Notes under the pieces: model-generated
Seen by the model: only the letters and a program-made list of their open reading frames with translations
What the model was told of the DNA's origin: nothing
Database searches by the model: none
Program-made: the position numbers and the translations under genes
Shown: piece after piece, positions 53,918 to 63,146 of the stretch
Layout of the letters: every line of letters begins with the position of its first letter
Numbering within the stretch: position 1 is the first letter of the stretch
Source of the DNA: Paenibacillus pectinilyticus
GTDB taxonomy: Bacteria; Bacillota; Bacilli; Paenibacillales; NBRC-103111
Length of the DNA stretch: 64,000 nucleotides
Assembly: GCF_001700435.1 (NCBI RefSeq)
Contig: NZ_LYPC01000027.1
Location: 1,108,433-1,172,432, forward strand
Reading direction: 5' to 3'

Positions 53918-54682
53918 TTGGATTGGAAAAGTAAGAAGTGTTGGGCTCAAGAAGATGCATTGTACTTTCCTAAACGAAAAGTAAATAACAAAGGAAGCAG
54001 GAATCATGAACACATAATTGGTTCGATTCCTAGTCGAAAGATGAATCGAAGTATTGGATATGAGTCGTTTTGGGGAGAGTGCTTGTTTTATTACTTACTT
54101 GAGATTGATCCGCTTACAGTTAGGTACTATGCGCAACCAGTAGAAGTAACTTATACGGAATTGAATGCTCAATATGCACTTGTAGAGAAAAAACATGTTC
54201 CTGATACTTTGGTGTTCCGTCAAACCTACCGTCCTCACCTGTTTCAAGTCAAAGGAGGAAATAATTTTATTGAGCAAAAACCCCACTTGTTTCAAGCCTC
54301 CTCTAAATACGCACAAGAGCATGGATGGTGTTACTCAGTTGTACATCCTAAACTCATACCTTCAAAAGTTCAATCGAATCTTATTCTCTTAATGAACTAT
54401 ATGAAGCCGCGAGAATATTACGATGCTTGGATTCCAGAAATTTTGAATAAAATGTTATATCTAAAAAATCCAACTGTTGAGCATTTAGCAAAAAGTTTTA
54501 GTGCAAAAATAGATCATCGAGATATCCTACCAATTATTTATCACCTCATATTTAGAGGAGACTTACGCACTGATATTTTTATTCCTGTAAATATTTGTAG
54601 TGTTCTGGAGCTTGGAGATCTATCTAAAGATTTAATTACTTATTTTCATTTGGAAGGTGATACATTTGTTGCGTCTATGTAG
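53918..54682 (+). CDS. tnsA: TnsA-like transposon endonuclease
   Basis: A 254-residue protein. In Tn7, TnsA nicks the 5' ends of the element and works inside a complex with TnsB, allowing cut-and-paste movement. The restriction-like nuclease fold shows E54 (SFWGECLFYYLLEID), D96 (HVPDTLVF) and Q110-V-K112, equivalent to the Glu/Asp/Gln-x-Lys catalytic set of Tn7 TnsA. The C-terminal half is the TnsA winged-helix region. TTG start, six bases after AAGGAGG. It overlaps tnsB. Confidence 0.9.
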   Translation: MDWKSKKCWAQEDALYFPKRKVNNKGSRNHEHIIGSIPSRKMNRSIGYESFWGECLFYYLLEIDPLTVRYYAQPVEVTYTELNAQYALVEKKHVPDTLVFRQTYRPHLFQVKGGNNFIEQKPHLFQASSKYAQEHGWCYSVVHPKLIPSKVQSNLILLMNYMKPREYYDAWIPEILNKMLYLKNPTVEHLAKSFSAKIDHRDILPIIYHLIFRGDLRTDIFIPVNICSVLELGDLSKDLITYFHLEGDTFVASM

Positions 54683-56759
54683 TCTTAGAATTGATGATAC
54701 CTTCATGTGGTGTGGATCAAAATTTATCGTGCATAACATCGAACCTCCCAATATTCTTATATTCAAAGAAGATGGGGAGAGAAAAATAAGCAAAGTAAAT
54801 TATTACTCCTTAATTAATGATGATAGCTTTGAACTAATCTCCGATAGTCATAAACGGATCGATAAACAGATCTCTAAAGCAGAGTCCAATCAAAGGTCTC
54901 TCGTAGATGCGTTACCAGATAAGAGAAGAGAATTAGCATTTAAAAAATTAAGTTGGATAAAACCAATTCTAACTTGGGAAAATGCGAAGAGCGGTGATAT
55001 GTATGCAGCAATTGCTTTCAGTGAGAATTATAAAAAGTATCTTAAAGATGGTGAGACTGTTCAATCAATAAATAAAAAAACATTGATTGAGCGGATATCA
55101 GAAAATAAGGATTGTGGTAAATCTACTCGGCAACTAGAAAGATATTTAGCTGACTATTTAAAGAGCGAAAGTCAAAGAGAAAATCATGGGATTGAAGGCT
55201 TAGTATCTAAAGCTCATATGAACACTCATGTAAGAATTGATGATTTACCACTTGAACTCTGCCATCCAAAGAAAAAAGAGTTAGTGCTAGACACTATTTA
55301 TGTTCGTTTGGGTGAAGAGTACATACCGATTCTTAAGGTAGCTATTGAGAACTACTATTTAGGTAAAAGAAGAAAAAATGTAGCAAAACTTCATGTGAAT
55401 ATAGAAATAATGTGCATTAATGCAAAGATAGAATCTTTAGATTACGATACAGTTTACAAGATAGTTAACCGTATCAATCCATATGTTCTTGAGAAATTAG
55501 CACATGGCGATGGGAATACAGATCCCAAAATTGTGAACTCTAATGCAAATCAAAGCTTTGCAAAAGCCCCCCTACAAGTAATAGAGATTGACCATGTAAA
55601 ATTACCTATTACTGTTATTGATGAAAATACTGGATATGATGTCGGGGAGCCATGGCTTACTCTTGCAGTTGACGTCTATACCAGAAAGATTTGGGGAATG
55701 GATTTATCTTTGCATGATCCATCAGGGCATAAAGTAATGAATTGTATTTTTAATGGGATCTGTATGAAAAGGACAAAGGAGAAGTATGGAACTATAAATG
55801 ATTGGGATTTTCATGGTATACCGACAGTTTTTCTCATGGATAACGGTTCTGATTTTACTAGTAATTATGTTAAGAGCATGATTGAAGATGTGCTACATTC
55901 AGAAGTTCGTTATCGGCCGATCGCTACACCTCGATATGGCGGAATCATCGAGAGATACTTTAGAACAATAAATCAAGAGTTCTTGGAGGATTTACTTGGT
56001 TTTCGTTATAAGAGAAATGATGATAACAATGATCGTAAAGCAGCGGCAGAAGACGCAATTTTGACCTTAAACAATCTCCGTGAACTACTTGTACACTATA
56101 TTACTGATATCTACCACCATGATGTTCATAAAGGACTTCCGTTGGAATGTAATACACCGTGTGCAAGATATTATCAGGCGATAGAAATTATGGGTTATCC
56201 TCCATTTATTAAAGAAGAGGATGAGCCATACTATAAAATACAATTGCTTCCTTCAACTATGAAGTCTTATAGAAACGATGGAATACGGGAAGAAAATGTG
56301 AAATATGCTTCACCTGAAACAGCTAGATTTATAAGTAATAAGAGAAAAAATAATTGCAAGATTAAATTTGATATTGAGGATATATCTAGGATTTATTTAT
56401 TAGATCCAGAATCAAAGTCTTATATTGAAGTACCATCAATATATCCACCTGCAGATGAGATTTCCGGAATGAGTAGGAAACTATTCCAGATCATAAGGAA
56501 ACTTCTTATTGAAAAAGGTGAAATAACCAAACAGCAAATCCCGGGATCGGCCAATATTGTTAAAGGCAAAGAGCTGTTGGCAGCAAAATATGAAGCCATG
56601 GTTAAGACTAATATGCCGATAAGAAGATTGGCATTAAATGCTGGGTTAAATCTTACTGTAAATTTACCATCGTCACGTATTGATACCCCAGAGCTACCAT
56701 TAAGTAGAAGGCAACAGTTACTTGCTAATCTGAATAACGAAAAGAAAAAGAATGGATAG
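54666..56759 (+). CDS. tnsB: TnsB-like DDE transposase
   Basis: A 697-residue Mu/Tn7-type integrase that cuts and joins the 3' ends. The N-terminal DNA-binding helices precede an RNase-H-like core with D309 (VIEIDHVKLP), D392 (VFLMDNGSDF) and E429 (GGIIERYFRT). A C-terminal barrel (CKIKFDIEDISRIYLLDPESK) and a tail that should bind TnsC follow. I prefer the TTG at 54666 because GGAAGGTGAT lies at the right distance; a GTG at 54657 is possible. It overlaps tnsA by 17 bases. Confidence 0.93.
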   Translation: MLRLCSLRIDDTFMWCGSKFIVHNIEPPNILIFKEDGERKISKVNYYSLINDDSFELISDSHKRIDKQISKAESNQRSLVDALPDKRRELAFKKLSWIKPILTWENAKSGDMYAAIAFSENYKKYLKDGETVQSINKKTLIERISENKDCGKSTRQLERYLADYLKSESQRENHGIEGLVSKAHMNTHVRIDDLPLELCHPKKKELVLDTIYVRLGEEYIPILKVAIENYYLGKRRKNVAKLHVNIEIMCINAKIESLDYDTVYKIVNRINPYVLEKLAHGDGNTDPKIVNSNANQSFAKAPLQVIEIDHVKLPITVIDENTGYDVGEPWLTLAVDVYTRKIWGMDLSLHDPSGHKVMNCIFNGICMKRTKEKYGTINDWDFHGIPTVFLMDNGSDFTSNYVKSMIEDVLHSEVRYRPIATPRYGGIIERYFRTINQEFLEDLLGFRYKRNDDNNDRKAAAEDAILTLNNLRELLVHYITDIYHHDVHKGLPLECNTPCARYYQAIEIMGYPPFIKEEDEPYYKIQLLPSTMKSYRNDGIREENVKYASPETARFISNKRKNNCKIKFDIEDISRIYLLDPESKSYIEVPSIYPPADEISGMSRKLFQIIRKLLIEKGEITKQQIPGSANIVKGKELLAAKYEAMVKTNMPIRRLALNAGLNLTVNLPSSRIDTPELPLSRRQQLLANLNNEKKKNG

Positions 56760-56810
56760 TAGAATTTTGAAATGTCAACGAAGTTAAAAAATGAGAAGGA
56801 GCGTTTACTA

Positions 56811-57746
56811 ATGGAAGAGAATGAGAGTGGCTTAAAAAGTTTTCAAGAACGCGTTTTGAACATGTATGTTGAGCATCCGGAAGTAGTTCGTATTTGGAAA
56901 CGATTGGATAGAAATAGATGGCTTAAACGAATGGGATCGGAAAGCGACGATTCACCTATTCATCTTTTTATTGAAGGTAAGCCTGGTGCTGGAAAAACGC
57001 AGCTAATGCTAAAATATTTACGTCGAAATCCGATTGTTACAAAAATAGATGAAGTAGGAACAGAAATCGATACGCGGCCTGTGCTATACATGAAGTTACC
57101 CGTACCTTTTACATATAAAGGATTTTATAACAATATATTAAAAAGTATTGATCCTGACTTCCCAGTATCACAACAGGATGTAGATACGGTAAAAAACCAA
57201 GCTTTTAGTCTAATGAAAGCTTTGGGTGTAGAAATGTTAGGTATTGATGAAATGGATTATTTATTAGCATCTACATTCGTTCAACGAAGAGCGGTAATGG
57301 AGAATATTAAAGATATAGCAAATTCAGCCGGTGTATGTTTAGTTTGTATTGGAACATTTGAAATCGAACAGTTGCGGACCTTGAATACACAGCATCTTCG
57401 AAGATATCCCAAAACGGTCCTTAGTCCCTTTACTTCGTGTAACTCATCTTTTCTTTCGTTTTTAGGCGAATTAGAGCAGCAGTTAGAGTTACCATCTGAG
57501 TTTGCATTAAATTGGTCAAACCCAGAAGGAGCATTTGCCCCTTTTCTTTTTGAATTAACAAGGGGATTGGTTGGATGGATAAAGCCCATAATTATTGAAG
57601 CATTTGAATTAATAGGAGCAATGGAGGATGGTTTTTCAGATTTCTCTAAACTTCAATTAATTGATGGGGATATTCTAGACCAGGCACAAAAAAATGTAAT
57701 TGGAGAATTCGCAGATGAAGATATTAAGAAAATACTAGAAGGTTGA
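56811..57746 (+). CDS. tnsC: TnsC-like AAA+ regulator
   Basis: A 311-residue ATPase that in Tn7 links the TniQ/TnsD-marked target to TnsAB. Walker A GKPGAGKT (residues 56-63), Walker B MLGIDE (142-147), and a sensor-1-like VCLVCIGTFE. I choose the ATG at 56811, nine bases after AAGGAG; an upstream ATG at 56772 has no site. It lies 51 bases after tnsB and 9 before tniQ. Confidence 0.92.
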   Translation: MEENESGLKSFQERVLNMYVEHPEVVRIWKRLDRNRWLKRMGSESDDSPIHLFIEGKPGAGKTQLMLKYLRRNPIVTKIDEVGTEIDTRPVLYMKLPVPFTYKGFYNNILKSIDPDFPVSQQDVDTVKNQAFSLMKALGVEMLGIDEMDYLLASTFVQRRAVMENIKDIANSAGVCLVCIGTFEIEQLRTLNTQHLRRYPKTVLSPFTSCNSSFLSFLGELEQQLELPSEFALNWSNPEGAFAPFLFELTRGLVGWIKPIIIEAFELIGAMEDGFSDFSKLQLIDGDILDQAQKNVIGEFADEDIKKILEG

Positions 57747-57755
57747 GTTGATCAA

Positions 57756-59726
57756 ATGACTTATCGAAAATTAAGTATTAGGCCAAAATTGTTTCCTGGT
57801 GAAACCTTAACCTCATTCCTGCTGCGAGTTGCTAAGTCGTATAGAACTACAGTAAAAGAAGTATGGAAGTGGTTTGGTGACGGTAATATCAGAAATTTAT
57901 GCAGGATTGATTTTTACTTGTCATCATATTTTGATATTGAAAAAATATGTGCTCTCTTAAATATAGATGCCGAGCAAATACGCTCAGCATCCTTTTTTAC
58001 ATTATTAGAATCAATACAAGAGAGAAGTGAACAATCCGAGTGGTGGTTTCTGGGTAATAGCCTGGAGTATAAGAAGCGCAGATATTGTCCGAAATGCGTT
58101 GCTATGAACAATAGGTATGATCTGATCTGGCAAGTGAAAGAAATTCACATATGTGAGAAGCATCAAGTATATTTACAAGATTCTTGTCTGACATGTAATC
58201 ATGCTCTTCCTTATGTAAATGACTTACTTTCATTTGGCAAATGCACAAATTGCATGAACTCTTTATGTGTACAGCCTGAGTTATGTACTAATAATAACGA
58301 AATTCAAGCTCAAGAGGTCATACATCGCCAATGGAAATACATGTTGAATACTCCCTTCATCCATTCCGAGTATAGTGAAATTATGGGTAAAGGACGTTAT
58401 ATTGCAACAAAATTATTATTTCTAGCTCAAAATAAAGAATCGACCATACATCGCGGCAGAATGAATTTGACTTCTGATGAGATCTCGGGATTAATTGCAT
58501 ACATCAAAGATGATAATAAACGATCCAAAAAATATATGGTAACTTTACCTAGGATATTGAGAATCGTTAGAAGTAGAGATATTGATATTGAAACTCTTTA
58601 TGAAATTGAGGTACCAGAATCGTATGTTAGAAGCATTTTTAAGGAAGGTAAGGAGCAAGTACAGATAGGGACATGTTTGGTTCCTTGGTGTCCTTCATTC
58701 GAGCAGAAAATAGGATTATTACCTTTAAATTATAACAGTGGTAGTATTAAATTTCAGAATGAAAAATTTAAGCTTCCACATATTTGTATGTACTGCTCAC
58801 TAAAATATGGCTACAATCAATCTAATGATTGGGTAGAAATTGAAAGGTTTATACATACTGCATTTGACATATCCTTACCAATGTTAAATTCAGGTGCGGG
58901 AATTAGTAAAGTCGCGGAAACACTAAAAACAGACAGGTTTATGGTGTATAGAATTGTCGGATACTTGCTTTACCATGAATTATTAGTTGGAAAAATTAAG
59001 TTGAAATATGCAACATTTCAAATTGAGAAAGAACCAGTTAAATTTTTTGAAATTTTATCAAAAATTAATGGTTCGAAAATCGTGTATGCAAGAAAAAACT
59101 TTGGCTGGAATCAAGTAGAGTATTACTTTTACTATTTTCACTCAAGTGTGCAATTATTTTTGCATGAAGCATATTTTACACAGAATCGTGAAGTTAAAGT
59201 TGAAGGATTAAGGGAAATAAAAAAAAGGAAAAAAGTACATAAAGCCGAAACAGAAGTCGAAAGAATACAAAAAGCAGAAATATGGAAATTAGCAAAAGCT
59301 TATTTTGAAGAAAGGAGTAAATTCCATCAAGATGCTGCTGATTTATCTTTTTTTCAGTTTGTCGGAAAAGGGAAAAAATGGTTGATAAGTAATGTGCCGA
59401 ATCTAATGGATTGGTACTTCAAAATGAAAGAAGAATTAATAAACAATAACCAAAAGCACCGTAAATGTGATCGACTTAATAGATATCTCTCAACACTTTG
59501 TGAATTATATAAATCTGGTATAAGAATCTCACTTGAATCAATATCAGAGAAATGTGGTATTCGAAAGAAATATATGAGAATTAATGGATTAATGTCAATC
59601 GTAAACCAAATTAAAGACGCTTTATTAAGTGGCAGTATATCAATAAAAGAAGTAGAAGAATTATTAAATGTAAAACCAAAAATTGAACAGTGGGAAAGCT
59701 TTGTTTTAAAGTGGAAGATAACATAA
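57756..59726 (+). CDS. tniQ: TniQ/TnsD target-selection protein, first copy
   Basis: A 656-residue protein with the N-terminal TniQ domain (RPKLFPGETLTSFLLRVAKSY) and zinc knuckles CPKC (C111, C114), CEKH, CLTC and CTNC. A second domain with helix-turn-helix-like ISKVAETLKTDRFMVYRIVGYL and a long basic C-terminal part make it the size of TnsD, the sequence-specific target binder of Tn7, rather than of the short CRISPR-linked TniQ. Last gene of the tnsABC operon. Confidence 0.9.
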   Translation: MTYRKLSIRPKLFPGETLTSFLLRVAKSYRTTVKEVWKWFGDGNIRNLCRIDFYLSSYFDIEKICALLNIDAEQIRSASFFTLLESIQERSEQSEWWFLGNSLEYKKRRYCPKCVAMNNRYDLIWQVKEIHICEKHQVYLQDSCLTCNHALPYVNDLLSFGKCTNCMNSLCVQPELCTNNNEIQAQEVIHRQWKYMLNTPFIHSEYSEIMGKGRYIATKLLFLAQNKESTIHRGRMNLTSDEISGLIAYIKDDNKRSKKYMVTLPRILRIVRSRDIDIETLYEIEVPESYVRSIFKEGKEQVQIGTCLVPWCPSFEQKIGLLPLNYNSGSIKFQNEKFKLPHICMYCSLKYGYNQSNDWVEIERFIHTAFDISLPMLNSGAGISKVAETLKTDRFMVYRIVGYLLYHELLVGKIKLKYATFQIEKEPVKFFEILSKINGSKIVYARKNFGWNQVEYYFYYFHSSVQLFLHEAYFTQNREVKVEGLREIKKRKKVHKAETEVERIQKAEIWKLAKAYFEERSKFHQDAADLSFFQFVGKGKKWLISNVPNLMDWYFKMKEELINNNQKHRKCDRLNRYLSTLCELYKSGIRISLESISEKCGIRKKYMRINGLMSIVNQIKDALLSGSISIKEVEELLNVKPKIEQWESFVLKWKIT

Positions 59727-59753
59727 AGGGCGACCATTCACTGGTCGCCTTTA
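59725..59753. terminator. Bidirectional terminator between the tniQ operon and xre
   Basis: AAAGG-GCGACCA / TGGTCGCCTTT hairpin between convergent genes, with A-run and T-run on its two sides. Confidence 0.85.
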
Positions 59754-59756
59754 ATG

Positions 59757-60089
59757 TTAATCAAACATTTCTATCAGTATGTTTTTTACCTTTTTAACAT
59801 CACCAGTATTCAATGATAGAAGAAGGTTTACAATCTGTTCCAAATCATCGGATTTACTTTTAGCACGTTTTTTTAGTTTCGTATATTCAAATAAATCATA
59901 AAGTCCCACATTTAATGCATTCGCTATTTTGATGAGATTAAGAATCGTGATGTTTTTTTCAGCACGTTCTACCCCACCAATATAAGTGTAGTGAAAATTA
60001 GCTAATTCAGCCAATTGTTCTTGTGAAAGACCTCTTTGCTTCCTTAAGTCACGGATTCGGTCACCAATTAATTTTAAAGTTGTTTCAGA
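59757..60089 (-). CDS. XRE family regulator inside the transposon
   Basis: A 110-residue protein: helix-turn-helix IGDRIRDLRKQRGLSQEQLAELANFHYTYIGGVERAEKNITILNLIKIANALNV, then a helical tail. I choose the ATG at 60089 after GAGGTG. It is divergent from the second targeting operon across a palindrome-bearing region and so probably represses that operon, keeping the second tniQ pathway conditional. Confidence 0.83.
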   Translation of the reverse strand, partial: SETTLKLIGDRIRDLRKQRGLSQEQLAELANFHYTYIGGVERAEKNITILNLIKIANALNVGLYDLFEYTKLKKRAKSKSDDLEQIVNLLLSLNTGDVKKVKNILIEMFD

Positions 60090-60166
60090 CATCAGCCACA
60101 CCTCTATCTGAAGTGTAGACAACTGAATCTAAGTCAAACATGTGACTGAAAATAGTATTATAATTA

Positions 60167-60190
60167 TTATAATATGTATACGTATTATAA
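60167..60190. promoter_or_regulatory. Palindromic operator of the second tniQ operon
   Basis: TTATAATA-TGTATACG-TATTATAA, perfect 8-bp arms, midway between the divergent xre and 108-residue genes; TATTAT half-sites recur nearby. A fitting site for the XRE dimer. Confidence 0.6.
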
Positions 60191-60242
60191 CTCTAGTATT
60201 CGGTAATAATAGTACTAATAGATTACTAGGAGGTGCTTTACT

Positions 60243-60569
60243 GTGGAAGAATTGTACGATTTATTTCCACTTGAACAAGCAGATGTAACTGAAAATGGGA
60301 TTATGTTTCATGGGATTATTTACTCTTGTAGTATCGCAATTAGAGAGCAGTGGTATTTAAGAACAGCAGGAACATTAAGGAAGATTCCAATTTTTGTAGA
60401 TAGATATGACTCTGACTACATTTTAGTTTTATTAAGAGATGGTGGCTTAACCATTGCCTACAAAATTAATGAAAATACAATGATGTATGAACAGAGCATA
60501 AAAAGTTATCAGGAAACTATTAGATCACTCAAACAACAATTGAAGACAAGAAAAAAGAGAAGAAAATGA
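60243..60569 (+). CDS. Free-standing Mu/TnsB C-terminal-barrel-like protein
   Basis: A 108-residue protein. Residues 13-75 read VTENGIMFHGIIYSC ... IPIFVDRYDSDYILVLLRDGGLTIAY, the same pattern (V-x-x-x-G-I-x-F-x-G-x-x-Y, then V-x-x-R-Y-D-x-x-x) as the beta-barrel after the catalytic core of Mu-type transposases. A basic helical tail follows (SLKQQLKTRKKRRK). GTG start with AGGAGGTG upstream. It overlaps the second tniQ by four bases. It may bridge the second TniQ to TnsC or DNA; this is inference. Confidence 0.65.
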   Translation: MEELYDLFPLEQADVTENGIMFHGIIYSCSIAIREQWYLRTAGTLRKIPIFVDRYDSDYILVLLRDGGLTIAYKINENTMMYEQSIKSYQETIRSLKQQLKTRKKRRK

Positions 60570-62323
60570 GAAAAGATAGAAGTCGAGATTTCAAATTACC
60601 CGTTCGACCAGCGATTTTAGACAAAGAAAGCATCTCAGGTTTTCTTTATCGATTGTCTAAAAAAAATCATTTCTCAACAATCTCTTGGTTTAACAAGTTT
60701 CTTGATTTATCCATTTATCAATCACAAAATAACGACTTCAATACAGAGTGTGTAAGTAGACTCTGTTACCTTATTAACAAAGAAGTAGATTATTTCGGAT
60801 TTTCTAATGGATATTGTTTAAAAGAACATTTAGGATTGGAATTATATTCCAAAATCATCATGAGAAATAAAATAAAGTTTTGCCCAGTTTGTATTAATGA
60901 AAACTATTACCACCGAACTATTTGGAGTTTTACAACCTTTCATTTATGTCATGAACATCAAGTGATGTTGGTAGATCAATGTACTCGTTGTTACAACTTT
61001 ATTAGTATGGCTGCTTTTATGGATCGAAGGTGTCAGTCATGTTCATTTGAATTTAAAAAAACCGAATCTAATGTAGTGAAGAATTTTATATTTGTTGAGT
61101 CTCAGAATCAAATAATAAATGGTTTTTGGGATAAGGAATATCCAGTAGTAAGCAATAATAATTTAAATCAGTTTTTCCAATTAGCTTTCCATAGTTTCCA
61201 TTTACTTATAGATGCAAGAGATTATGTCTTGATGACATCTAATAAGCTATCTTTTTATCATAACCGCGCAAATGGTGAGAAACGAGGGGAACAATTAGCT
61301 AATGCATTAGCTAATGTCTATTGGATGTACGCAGATTTTCCCAAGCATTTTTATATCGTGCTTGATGAATTTACATCTAGCAATAAAGGGACTAAACGAT
61401 ATGATCGTCTAAGAGCTTTTGAGAATATTTTTAATGATATTAATTTTATTTGGGTTCAGGAGGCCTATAACTCATATTTTATTGATCAAATTGATAAAGG
61501 CCGTGTAAGAAAAGATTTTTCAGTATTTAAGAAAAATCCATTGCTATTAGCAAAAAGAAAAAAAGTTCGTAGAGAAGAGGTAAGGCAAAGCACTGGTATT
61601 GCTTATGAAAAGCTACATGAGTTAAATGATTTTAATGAAATAAACATTGAGATAGAGATGACAAATGGGCAGCAAAGATATTTAGTTGAGAATTCTACTC
61701 TCGAAGGCTATCTGAGTAACAGACAATCTCTAATATCAAAAAAAGAAGTTGGACTAATCTTAGGAGTAACTCCAGATTCAGTACAAAAAATTGTTGATGC
61801 CGGTTATTTAACTCCGATTCAAGTTGGGAAATCTCCAATGATTGTGTACAGAGTTCAAGAAGTTCAGCAGCTGCTTCTCAATTGTTGCGGGGAAATTGCA
61901 TCGGAATTAAAGCCAACATTAATTAAATTTCATGATGTGCTAATAAAGTATTCCGTAAATTCCTTAACGATTGTTCATATTATCGATTTCACACTCTCGG
62001 GGCAACTTACAGCTTATCGGTTAAATCAAGAAGGAACTTTAGCAGATAATTATTATGATTTAAGTGAACTTAAATGTTGTTTGGATACGATGAAAAAGAA
62101 ACGGCAGAACGAAAAAGGATTATTCTTTAATGATGTTATGAAGATTTTGAAAATAGGAGAGAAAAGGTTATGGAAGATTCTGAAGGAGCAAAGCATTCCA
62201 GCTGATTATATTTTACATATGAAGGATGGGAGGAAAAGATATTACTTCAAAGAAGCGACGGTTCAAAGGATTAGATTATACATAAACAAGTCAACTGAGA
62301 ATATAGCTTCGAATGATATTTGA
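60566..62323 (+). CDS. tniQ: TniQ-family protein, second copy, with helix-turn-helix
   Basis: A 585-residue protein with TniQ N-terminal motif (RPAILDKESISGFLYRLSKKNH) and zinc knuckles CPVC (C106, C109), CHEH, CTRC and CQSC. Near residues 388-436 there is a MerR/excisionase-like element: ISKKEVGLILGVTPDSVQKIVDAGYLTPIQVGKSPMIVYRVQEV. A second helix-turn-helix-like stretch lies near residues 515-570. It is quite different in sequence from the first TniQ, implying a separate target. Coupled to the 108-residue gene. Confidence 0.88.
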   Translation: MRKDRSRDFKLPVRPAILDKESISGFLYRLSKKNHFSTISWFNKFLDLSIYQSQNNDFNTECVSRLCYLINKEVDYFGFSNGYCLKEHLGLELYSKIIMRNKIKFCPVCINENYYHRTIWSFTTFHLCHEHQVMLVDQCTRCYNFISMAAFMDRRCQSCSFEFKKTESNVVKNFIFVESQNQIINGFWDKEYPVVSNNNLNQFFQLAFHSFHLLIDARDYVLMTSNKLSFYHNRANGEKRGEQLANALANVYWMYADFPKHFYIVLDEFTSSNKGTKRYDRLRAFENIFNDINFIWVQEAYNSYFIDQIDKGRVRKDFSVFKKNPLLLAKRKKVRREEVRQSTGIAYEKLHELNDFNEINIEIEMTNGQQRYLVENSTLEGYLSNRQSLISKKEVGLILGVTPDSVQKIVDAGYLTPIQVGKSPMIVYRVQEVQQLLLNCCGEIASELKPTLIKFHDVLIKYSVNSLTIVHIIDFTLSGQLTAYRLNQEGTLADNYYDLSELKCCLDTMKKKRQNEKGLFFNDVMKILKIGEKRLWKILKEQSIPADYILHMKDGRKRYYFKEATVQRIRLYINKSTENIASNDI

Positions 62324-62338
62324 AGGGATCAGAAAAAC

Positions 62339-63142
62339 TTGAGTTTAGAAGAGATGAAAAAGTTCATTATTGAGGGTTCATATGCGAAACTTAAGCTTGA
62401 AGAGGAGAAGCTCAAGTTGTTAAAAAGCTTTATTCGTAATGAGCAGGATTTACTAAACAATAAGCGGATGTTCTGGAGAGAGCATGGTGTTATTGGGGAA
62501 TTTATTTCGAATAAAGTCTATGAGTACGATCATTTGGAGTTGAATGAGCTTCTTTATGATTTAGGAATCCTGCCGTTCATTTCCCAATTAGATAGTAACT
62601 TATTATCCGCCGAGGAGCTTCAAATCCTAAAACCAATTCAAGTTAGTGTAGTGAAGTACATACGATATTCACCAAATAAATATGGTAAGATAAATGGTTT
62701 TAAACAAAATGCTTTCTCGGAATATATTATTGAATTACCTTTATCTAAAAAAGTAGGACTATGGAAAAAAACTTTTAAAGAAGCAGAGTTGCTAAGGACG
62801 GCTTGGGATAATAGAAGAAACTTGGCAGTTAAATCATGTGGGTGGTTTTCTCCAATAGCTTTTGAGATGGGAACCCTTTCATTATTAGAAACTCCAGCTT
62901 GTTACATGGCTAAAGATGCGGTTGAACTATTAAGTAAGGAGACACTTCTAAAGTGTGCTGTTGTGGATCTACAGAGAATAGTCGAGTTTACTGCAAGAGG
63001 TATCTTAAAGATATCGGAGCTGAATAAAACCAGGAAGATTACTGATATCCAAAGAAAGTACTTTTTGATAACTTTAGAAAAAGAACAAAGAAAAAGATTG
63101 TATTGGCACTCTAGGTTAGAAGGGTTGTCAAAATTAACTTAG
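62339..63142 (+). CDS. Unknown protein at the end of the second tniQ operon
   Basis: A 267-residue protein I do not recognise. It begins with a charged helical region (about residues 1-55) and continues as a mostly helical domain containing [26 protein letters not shown] start, 15 bases after tniQ, with AAGGGA upstream. Its stop codon lies only four bases before sigK-coding sequence, so its true C terminus may have been cut by the event that created the junction. Confidence 0.65.
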   Translation: MSLEEMKKFIIEGSYAKLKLEEEKLKLLKSFIRNEQDLLNNKRMFWREHGVIGEFISNKVYEYDHLELNELLYDLGILPFISQLDSNLLSAEELQILKPIQVSVVKYIRYSPNKYGKINGFKQNAFSEYIIELPLSKKVGLWKKTFKEAELLRTAWDNRRNLAVKSCGWFSPIAFEMGTLSLLETPACYMAKDAVELLSKETLLKCAVVDLQRIVEFTARGILKISELNKTRKITDIQRKYFLITLEKEQRKRLYWHSRLEGLSKLT

Positions 63143-63146
63143 TAAA

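Larger units (their letters stand above)
53694..63146 (+). mobile_element. Tn7-like transposon with two tniQ genes, one end missing
   Basis: About 9.45 kb containing tnsA-tnsB-tnsC-tniQ, a terminator, a convergent XRE gene, and a second divergent operon of a TnsB-barrel-like gene, a second tniQ and an unknown gene. The tnsA-side end is exact (TGT at 53694). By Tn7 convention this is the right, target-proximal end. At the other side the last gene stops at 63142, and sigK-coding sequence starts at about 63147. No TGTCG-type site in inverted orientation and no terminal ACA could be identified there, so the distal end and any cargo appear lost. A+T content is much higher than in the host genes. 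Confidence 0.9.
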
